A stretch of DNA of 19,430 nucleotides from NCBI GenBank assembly GCA_029942065.1, contig JAPYTY010000006.1:1-19430 (forward strand), in the 5' to 3' direction. Positions 14,225 to 19,430 of the stretch are shown here, piece by piece (position 1 is the stretch's first letter; each line of letters starts with the position of its first letter). The notes under the pieces were generated by a model. That model ran no database searches. It saw only the letters and a program-made list of their open reading frames with translations, and was not told the DNA's origin. Origin of the DNA: Acidobacteriota bacterium (lineage in GTDB: Bacteria; Acidobacteriota; UBA6911; RPQK01; JADFOI01). A program made the position numbers and the translations under genes.

Positions 14225-14716
14225 TTGTGCGGTAAGGATAATCCTCCTGGAACCCAACGGTGTCATTGTGGCCATGTCTTCCGGAAAACGAAGTGGGAGC
14301 TTCCTGAGCCGTATATTAAAGATGGAAGGTCGAAAAGGCCCCTGGGGGCATGGGTTATTTCCTTCGGCTTGCTGGTTTTAGTCCTCTTCACACTGGGCAG
14401 CAGGTTCTTGCTGCCAACCCTTGAAGGAACCGTGCTTGAGAGTGTTTCTATTTTTGACTACCTGTTTGTTCTGGCCACTGTTATGATCAACATCGGGGCA
14501 GCTGCCAACCTCTTCTGGTTGCGAAAGGCTGCTGCTCCATGGTTTTACGCCTTGCTCGGCCTGAGCGTCCTGGGTGCGCTGCAGACGGTACAAATCGAAG
14601 GGTTTCGGTTCCCGACCGGAGTTCTTGCCCTGTTCATAATGCTGTGGGTTCTTCAATATGTCCGGAAGCTGGATGCAACCGGGATCCTGCAAGAGCCTGA
14701 ACCCCGACGGGATTAG
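14225..14716 (+). CDS. Small zinc-ribbon membrane protein, function unknown; start uncertain
   Basis: About 163 residues from TTG 14225. The N-terminus carries a zinc-ribbon-like motif, and four hydrophobic segments follow (from GAWVISFGLL, YLFVLATVMI, WFYALLGLSV and VLALFIMLWV), so it is an integral membrane protein. The start is a puzzle. In the same frame just upstream the sequence reads ATA GGA TGC CCC TTG TGC, which would give a complete CPLCG...CHCG ribbon, but no ATG, GTG or TTG precedes the first Cys before the TGA at 14192. An ATG at 14218 is out of frame and stops after five codons. Translation may start at ATA 14213, or an ATG may have been lost there. No family is recognised beyond a ribbon-plus-transmembrane pattern. 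Confidence 0.7.
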   Translation: MCGKDNPPGTQRCHCGHVFRKTKWELPEPYIKDGRSKRPLGAWVISFGLLVLVLFTLGSRFLLPTLEGTVLESVSIFDYLFVLATVMINIGAAANLFWLRKAAAPWFYALLGLSVLGALQTVQIEGFRFPTGVLALFIMLWVLQYVRKLDATGILQEPEPRRD

Positions 14717-14734
14717 CCCGAGTCGGGAAGAGGC

Positions 14735-14740
14735 TATAAT
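14735..14740 (+). promoter_or_regulatory. Possible -10 box upstream of the DUF2270 gene
   Basis: A perfect TATAAT at 14735-14740 lies 114 bp before the DUF2270 start. The best -35 candidate, TTAGCC at 14713, is poor. A GC-rich stem formed by CCCGACGGG and CCCGAGTCGGG (14703-14727) lies across the end of the preceding gene. Confidence 0.25.
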
Positions 14741-14853
14741 GAAAGGGGCCGAAGAGGTCCTTTTCGCGAAGCAATGAGCCCGCCCGCCTGACCGGGGGCG
14801 TCGACGGAAACTCTTTGGCCAGGATCCGGCTTTTGGGAATGATTTACTGAATA

Positions 14854-15945
14854 ATGGTTACCGCCAAGACGGAGAATACCGCTGAGAAAGCATCTGAGGT
14901 GAAACTAAACGCTCCCGGAGAACCGCAGGAGCCCTTTGCCGCCAGTGGGTTCGTCACCCAGATGGCTCACCTCTATCGGGGAGAGGTCGCCAGGTCCAAT
15001 ACCTGGAGGACTCGGCTTGACAGTACCACCAACTGGGCCGTCGTCACGACTGCAGCCGTGCTCACGTTCACCTTCAGCGAGGTGAGTAATCCCCCTATCG
15101 TCATCTTGATGAGCCTGCTTCTGGTGTGGCTTTTTCTGGTCATCGAATCCAGACGTTATCGTTACTATGAGTTATCGGCCTTGCGTTTGCGGCTTATCGA
15201 GACCCAGTTTTTTGCCAGAGCCCTGGACCCCTCGGTGGAAGTACACTCGGAGTGGGCCATGCAACTGGTCGGAAGCCTGCTCAATCCCGAATTCCCGATC
15301 AGCTTCTGGGAAGCCATCGGACGGCGATTGAGACGAAACTACATCTGGATCTTCACCATTCTGGTCGGTGCCTGGATGGTCAAGCTGATGCTCTATCCCG
15401 GTGTCGCGGGTTCCTGGCGAGCGCTTTTGCCCTATGCGTCCATCGGCTTCATCCCCGGTTCAGTGGTGGTGGTGGGGGTAGGGCTTTTTTACCTGGTGAT
15501 TGTTTTGCTGGCGACCCTGACGGTGGGGTTAAGGGCATCGCCCGGCGAAGTGTTCTCTGACAGCGAGTTGCTGGAATACCCGAGTGATCTCATTTTTAAA
15601 CTCACCAAGGCGGCGAAAGGGGTGGTCCATCGTCATGAGCAGCTGGCCATTATCATCACCAATAAGCCACAGGAAGTCAGCGAGCACCTACTCTCCCTTC
15701 TCAAGCGTGGAGTGACGGGATTCGAAGGACGTGGCATGTACACGGGCGAGCCTCGACACGTCCTGTTCTGTGCCGTGGAGCCCTCCGAGGTCTTTCAGAT
15801 GAAGTCGGGTGTCTACTCGGCCGATGAGCGAGCTTTTGTTGTCGTGAATCCCACCGAAAAAATCTGGGGAGGCGGCTTCGGCGATCTTGGTCCCCGTTGG
15901 GTGACTGGTGTGGGGGAAAAGGAAAATGCCAAGAAAAAATCTTGA
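14854..15945 (+). CDS. DUF2270 membrane protein fused to a C-terminal DUF2179 (YitT-C-like) domain
   Basis: 363-residue inner-membrane protein. Residues about 30-225 match the DUF2270 pattern: an N-terminal HLYRGEVARSNTWRTRLD motif, TM segments near 60-75, 80-98, 162-181 and 192-224, and ESRRYRYYELSALRLRLIE after TM2. Residues about 263-342 look like DUF2179, the small cytosolic domain at the C-terminus of YitT-type proteins (LAIIITNKPQEVSEHLLSLL, GVTGFEGRGMYTG, then VVNPTEKIWGGGF). DUF2179 is thought to bind ligand in related proteins, so this may be a membrane sensor (inference). No strong ribosome binding site is seen. Its 3' end overlaps the TPR gene by 20 bp. Confidence 0.82.
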   Translation: MVTAKTENTAEKASEVKLNAPGEPQEPFAASGFVTQMAHLYRGEVARSNTWRTRLDSTTNWAVVTTAAVLTFTFSEVSNPPIVILMSLLLVWLFLVIESRRYRYYELSALRLRLIETQFFARALDPSVEVHSEWAMQLVGSLLNPEFPISFWEAIGRRLRRNYIWIFTILVGAWMVKLMLYPGVAGSWRALLPYASIGFIPGSVVVVGVGLFYLVIVLLATLTVGLRASPGEVFSDSELLEYPSDLIFKLTKAAKGVVHRHEQLAIIITNKPQEVSEHLLSLLKRGVTGFEGRGMYTGEPRHVLFCAVEPSEVFQMKSGVYSADERAFVVVNPTEKIWGGGFGDLGPRWVTGVGEKENAKKKS

Positions 15946-17323
15946 TAGCCGGCGTGCTCCCTTCCGAGTGCTGACGGCAGCACTCTGGGTACTGGTAGCT
16001 GTGTCGGATGTCCGGGCCCAGGACTGCGTTGAACAAGGCAAGGAGTACCTGGCAGACGAGCGCATCGCTGATGCCCTGGCCTTGCTTGATGGCTGCAAGC
16101 AAGCCGATCAAGAGGATGCCGGGGCCTACTTTTATACCGGTATCGCGCTGGCGGCCGAGGGGAATCTGGGGGAGGCTGTCATCGAACTTGAGAAGGCGGT
16201 CACGCTGGATCCCGACAGTGCGGAATATGTTCTGGGTTTTGCCGACATCCTCTCCGGTGTGGGGCAGTGGGCTCCGGCCGAAGAAATTTTAAGCTTCTTC
16301 GATCAGGAAGGTAAAATCGATCAACTGGAAACCGCACAGCTCTGGCTTCTCTCGGACCTTTATTACCGGGCAGAAAAGTTCGAACCGGCCATGAAAATTT
16401 TGGACCGGATTGCGGACCAGGATTTTGAGGTCGCCGCCGTCGATTTTCGCCGAGCTCAGATTCATATGGACGGTTCGAATCTGGACCAGGCCCTGGTTTA
16501 TTTTCGGAAAGCGGCTGAAGGCATGCCGGGTATGGCCCCGCCCCTATTTGGTGCGGGGGTCGTCTTGCGCCTTCAAAGCAAGCTGGAGCAGGCCAAGCAG
16601 GAGATCCTTCGAGCGGTTGAGCTGGAACCCTCCAATGTCGAGTTTCTCTGGCAATTGGCCGAGGTTTGTCTGGGATTGAATCAGCCCCAGCAGGCCATCG
16701 ATTACCTGGAGCGCATCGAGCAGTCGGACAATTCTTTTTTGGAGGCCTACCGCTTATTGGGGAATGCCTACCGCCGCCTGGGAGATCCGGAGCGGGCCGA
16801 GGAATACCTCGAAAAATTCCAGGCCATGAGCACCGCTAACCAGGACGCGGCGGCGCTCAACGAAGAGATCCAGTCGGTAATTGCGCGAGCCGAGGAGAAA
16901 CTGGAGGAAGGTCAGGTTGACGAGGCGCTGGGGTTGTTCGAGGAAGCTCTTGAGAAGTCTCCTGATGCCTGGCTTGCTCACAATTATCTGGCCAAAATTT
17001 ATCTTTCCTCAGGATACCCTCGATTGGCCTACCCGCATCTTTCTGAAATGATTCGACTGGACCCGGAATCGGTGGAAGGAAATTACCTGCTGGGCCAGTA
17101 CTGGTATCAGCAGAGCGATTTTCGCCAGGCCCGGCTTTACGCCGAGAAGGCCAGGGCCCAGTATCCCGGAAGCGGCGCCCTGCGCAATCTCCTGGGAAAT
17201 ATTTATCTGGAGCTGGGTCAACGAGAGGAGGCCATCCAGGAATACGCAGCGGCCGTCAGGTTGGCTCCGGAGCGCTCCGATTTCCAAAGAAACTACCAGG
17301 TCCTCCTCAGGAATAACCGTTAA
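15926..17323 (+). CDS. Secreted or periplasmic tetratricopeptide-repeat protein
   Basis: 465 residues. It starts with a basic N-region and hydrophobic core ending VSDVRAQ, a probable Sec signal peptide. Nearly all the rest is about 11-12 TPR-like helix pairs; clear examples include YFYTGIALAAEGNLGEAVIE and LLGNIYLELGQREEAIQEYA. It is thus a protein-interaction scaffold outside the cytoplasm. The ATG at 15926 lies inside the end of the DUF2270 gene with AAGG just upstream; a GTG at 15908 is a less likely start. Translational coupling with the membrane protein is likely. It meets the ASPIC/VCBS gene head-on: its TAA (17321-17323) overlaps the opposite-strand stop. Confidence 0.88.
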   Translation: MPRKNLDSRRAPFRVLTAALWVLVAVSDVRAQDCVEQGKEYLADERIADALALLDGCKQADQEDAGAYFYTGIALAAEGNLGEAVIELEKAVTLDPDSAEYVLGFADILSGVGQWAPAEEILSFFDQEGKIDQLETAQLWLLSDLYYRAEKFEPAMKILDRIADQDFEVAAVDFRRAQIHMDGSNLDQALVYFRKAAEGMPGMAPPLFGAGVVLRLQSKLEQAKQEILRAVELEPSNVEFLWQLAEVCLGLNQPQQAIDYLERIEQSDNSFLEAYRLLGNAYRRLGDPERAEEYLEKFQAMSTANQDAAALNEEIQSVIARAEEKLEEGQVDEALGLFEEALEKSPDAWLAHNYLAKIYLSSGYPRLAYPHLSEMIRLDPESVEGNYLLGQYWYQQSDFRQARLYAEKARAQYPGSGALRNLLGNIYLELGQREEAIQEYAAAVRLAPERSDFQRNYQVLLRNNR

Positions 17324-18978
17324 GGGCCTTCGCGGAGGGTGTGATAACGGCCCAGTTCGAGCGGGTCCAGATGCTGGACTTCGCCACCGGGCCAGCGAAC
17401 CTCCAGAGAGGTAATTGTTTCGCCTTCTTCCAGACCGAAGATGATTCTCGGATCCTGGGCGGCCTGGTAGCTGGCGCCGCCGTTCCGCTCGCGCACGATC
17501 TTTCTCCGATCGGTCGTCATGGTCACAATGGCCCCTACCCCATCGCGATTACTTTTGCTGCCTACCAGGTGCAATCCTAACCAGGGGTTGGCGTTGCCGC
17601 CATCGTTTTGAAGTAGAACGGCGGGTTGGCCGTTGTTGGCGAACAACAGATCCGAATCGCCGTCGTTGTCATAGTCCCCGGCGGCCAGCGCTCGGCCCAC
17701 CATCGGCCTTCTCCAGATGGGCCCCGCCTCTTGACCTGCGTCGGAGAATTGGCCTCCTCCTGTATTTTCCAGAAGAAGCGGCGGCTCGGCGTATTCCACG
17801 CCGTAACGGTAAAGGCTGATGTTATCCACCACGTGCCCGTTCAGGATCACCAGATCCAGATCTCCGTCGTTGTCATAGTCCAGGAATCGCACCCCAAACC
17901 CGCTGTACAAGGTGGCCGACTGGCCCAGGCCGGCGTTCAAGGTGAGATCCAAAAACCAGTCGTCGCCTTGATTGGAGAAGAGATTGTTCATCTCCTGATC
18001 GATATTGGTGATGATCAGATCCATTTGACCATCCTCATTGTAGTCGCCAGAGTCCACGCCCATTCCCGACTCCGCCTTGCCGTAGATTCCAAAGGCGACG
18101 CCGGCAACGATTCCGGTTTCCTTGAAGGTTCCATCCCCGTTGTTTTTGAAGAGAAAGTTGGCCACCGCATCATTAGCCACGTAGATGTCGGCGAAGCCAT
18201 CGTTGTTCATGTCTCCGGTGACCACCCCCAGGGCCCTGCCTAGTAGGTCCACTCCGGCACGGCTGGAAATGTCGGTAAAGGTTCCATCCCCGTTGTTTTC
18301 AAACAGCACGCTGGCAACCGGGTTGTAGCGAAGGGGATGACAGTAACTCCGGTAACCATCCCGGGGCTGGCCGCAGTACATTTCCTTGTCGTAGTCCCAG
18401 TCCAGGTAGACACAGACGAAGAGATCCAGATCTCCATCATTGTCCAGGTCGAAAAAAGCCGCGCTGGTCGACCAGCCGTCAACCCCTACCCTGGCCTGCG
18501 GAGTGACGTCCTCGAAGGTCCCATCTCCCAGGTTGCGGTAAAGCGTGTTTGTGCCAAAGCGGGTCACATACAGATCGGACCATCCATCGTTGTCAAAGTC
18601 ACCGACGGCCACTCCCATCCCGTAGCCCTCTCCGCCTACCTTGGCCCTGGCCGTGACCTCGGTGAAGGTCCCGTTTCGGTTGTTTTGATACAGGGCATGG
18701 TGGGCTGGAATATTGGCTGAGGAATGACGATGGGTTCCGCTGTCGATCAAGTAAATATCCAGAAATCCGTCGTTGTCGAAATCCACAAAGGCGGCTCCTC
18801 CGCCCATGGTCTCGATCAGGTATTTCTCGGGAGAGGCGCCACTTTCATGGGTCCAGTTGATCCCTGCCTGGCGGCTCACGTCAATGAACTGAACCTGTCC
18901 TCTGGAACTCGAGAAGGAGCCCAGGAAAACGAGAAATGCGAAGCAGGTGATGGGGAATCCGGAGTGTGGCCGAATCAT
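17320..18978 (-). CDS. Secreted FG-GAP/VCBS repeat protein with ASPIC/UnbV domain (CRTAC1-like)
   Basis: 552 residues from ATG 18978, preceded by AAGG. The frame extends 20 codons further upstream, but the signal peptide begins at this Met (hydrophobic core FPITCFAFLVFLGSF). Seven calcium-binding-type VCBS/FG-GAP motifs follow in order, for example FVDFDNDGFLDIYL, DFDNDGWSDLYV, DLDNDGDLDLFV, DMNNDGFADIYV, DYNEDGQMDLII, DYDNDGDLDLVI and DYDNDGDSDLLF, forming a beta-propeller. The C-terminal 90 or so residues (NPWLGLHLVGSKSNRDGVGA...SLEVRWPGG) are the ASPIC/UnbV domain. Such proteins are numerous in Acidobacteriota and Planctomycetes and often sit beside TPR genes, as here. The molecular role is unknown; extracellular binding or adhesion is likely. 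Confidence 0.93.
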   Translation of the reverse strand: MIRPHSGFPITCFAFLVFLGSFSSSRGQVQFIDVSRQAGINWTHESGASPEKYLIETMGGGAAFVDFDNDGFLDIYLIDSGTHRHSSANIPAHHALYQNNRNGTFTEVTARAKVGGEGYGMGVAVGDFDNDGWSDLYVTRFGTNTLYRNLGDGTFEDVTPQARVGVDGWSTSAAFFDLDNDGDLDLFVCVYLDWDYDKEMYCGQPRDGYRSYCHPLRYNPVASVLFENNGDGTFTDISSRAGVDLLGRALGVVTGDMNNDGFADIYVANDAVANFLFKNNGDGTFKETGIVAGVAFGIYGKAESGMGVDSGDYNEDGQMDLIITNIDQEMNNLFSNQGDDWFLDLTLNAGLGQSATLYSGFGVRFLDYDNDGDLDLVILNGHVVDNISLYRYGVEYAEPPLLLENTGGGQFSDAGQEAGPIWRRPMVGRALAAGDYDNDGDSDLLFANNGQPAVLLQNDGGNANPWLGLHLVGSKSNRDGVGAIVTMTTDRRKIVRERNGGASYQAAQDPRIIFGLEEGETITSLEVRWPGGEVQHLDPLELGRYHTLREGP

Positions 18979-19087
18979 ATCCTTGAAGGGTTCCGCTCCC
19001 GGAGGAGATCTTCCAGAATCCCTGAAATCCCAGGGCATACCGGGAAGGATAGTTTAACAGATTTGCGTTTTCAGGATGCGCTCACCC

Positions 19088-19220
19088 GGATGGGGACATC
19101 CCTTTCGGTCTGCATGCGTCAACTATTTGCAGACAGGAATATCGCCTGGAAAGGGATGGAAACGAAAGGGCCCCAATCTCCAGAATGCACTCCTTGGGTG
19201 CAAAATGCTGAAGGCCCTTT
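19088..19220. other. Non-coding stretch with nested stem-loops upstream of the ASPIC/VCBS gene
   Basis: The window's last 450 bases hold no credible gene. A 10-bp perfect stem CATCCCTTTC/GAAAGGGATG (19097-19106 with 19149-19158) encloses a 7-bp perfect stem GTCTGCA/TGCAGAC (19108-19114 with 19128-19134). Next to it an 8-bp stem AAAGGGCC/GGCCCTTT (19165-19172 with 19213-19220) encloses TGCAC/GTGCA (19186-19190 with 19198-19202). GGATG-GGGA-CATCC (19088-19101) competes with the first stem. Possible readings are a structured 5' leader on the minus strand, a small RNA or a repeat element. No known riboswitch is recognised. Confidence 0.45.
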
Positions 19221-19300
19221 TGGCGCTCATTTTCTTCCAGGAAGATACACATTATTTCCACATTTTCTGTGGATTTTGCTGCGAGGACACAAAAGAGGTT

Positions 19301-19332
19301 TTCACCACAGAGACGCAGAGTCACAGAGAAGA
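19301..19332 (+). repeat. Partial third copy of the hairpin-repeat leader
   Basis: TTCACCACAGAGACGCAGAG (19301-19320), followed by TCACAGAGAAGA, matches the leaders of copies A and B, in the same orientation. The hairpins found in A and B are not seen before the window ends, so this is either a leader-only copy or a copy diverged beyond recognition. Confidence 0.7.
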
Positions 19333-19430
19333 AAATTCTTTTCTTTGTCTTATTTTTCCAATCTCGGTCAACACAATCAAGGGGGTACGGATGTGCGACC
19401 TTGCGGAGTGTGGGAGGCGCGTCAGTGCGC

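Noticed and set aside
19250..19280. DnaA-box-like TTTCCACA and TGTGGATT pair
   Set aside because: Each differs from TTATCCACA by two bases, and there is no cluster, no AT-rich unwinding region and no dnaA or dnaN nearby. It is only a small CCACA/TGTGG stem.

Overview
The window looks like a chromosomal segment of a Gram-negative environmental bacterium with roughly mid-50s to high-50s percent G+C. The mix of housekeeping genes, a secreted FG-GAP/VCBS protein ending in an ASPIC/UnbV domain beside a secreted TPR protein, and several families of intergenic repeats is typical of Acidobacteriota and neighbouring phyla. That placement is an inference from gene content, not a phylogeny. No phage, plasmid, CRISPR or defence genes are seen. 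The accessory content is small intergenic repeats and MITE-like palindromic elements.

Layout. (1) 1-3324, minus strand: a metallo-beta-lactamase-fold hydrolase (YycJ/WalJ type), purB and an M20 dipeptidase that runs off the left edge. purB appears to have its own promoter immediately before its start. (2) 3327-3517: a 191-bp palindromic MITE-like element between the hydrolase gene and the divergent mtaB. (3) 3584-6246: mtaB (+), a repeat-filled gap, acpS (-) and, divergent from it, pgeF/yfiH (+). (4) 6249-6401: a composite repeat with conserved hairpins, lying between convergent pgeF and purE. (5) 6427-8529, minus strand: fmdB-like zinc ribbon, purD, purE. A strong sigma70-type promoter predicts a leaderless fmdB mRNA. 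(6) 8643-12828, plus strand: tightly packed galU, serS, a GntR-family regulator and an adenosine deaminase-family gene. (7) 12829-13381: a second copy of the hairpin repeat, extra hairpins and a second MITE-like element whose right end abuts tRNA-Ser(UGA). (8) 13537-17323, plus strand: a secreted Nudix hydrolase, a small zinc-ribbon membrane protein, a DUF2270-DUF2179 membrane protein and a secreted TPR protein. (9) 17320-18978, minus strand: the ASPIC/UnbV-VCBS protein, convergent with the TPR gene with overlapping stop codons. (10) 18979-19430: a structured non-coding stretch and a third partial copy of the repeat leader.

How the genes relate. Purine metabolism recurs: purB, purE and purD belong to IMP/AMP synthesis, add belongs to salvage, and YfiH/LACC1 proteins have reported purine nucleoside phosphorylase and adenosine deaminase activities. 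Translation and tRNA functions (serS, tRNA-Ser, mtaB) and envelope functions (acpS for lipids, galU for UDP-glucose, secreted TPR and VCBS proteins) make up most of the rest.

No gene set here is convincingly an undescribed multi-gene system. The most unusual material is non-coding: the fixed-spacing hairpin repeat, two MITE-like elements sitting in 5' regions, a nested stem-loop region near the right edge, and promoter/start arrangements that imply leaderless mRNAs.
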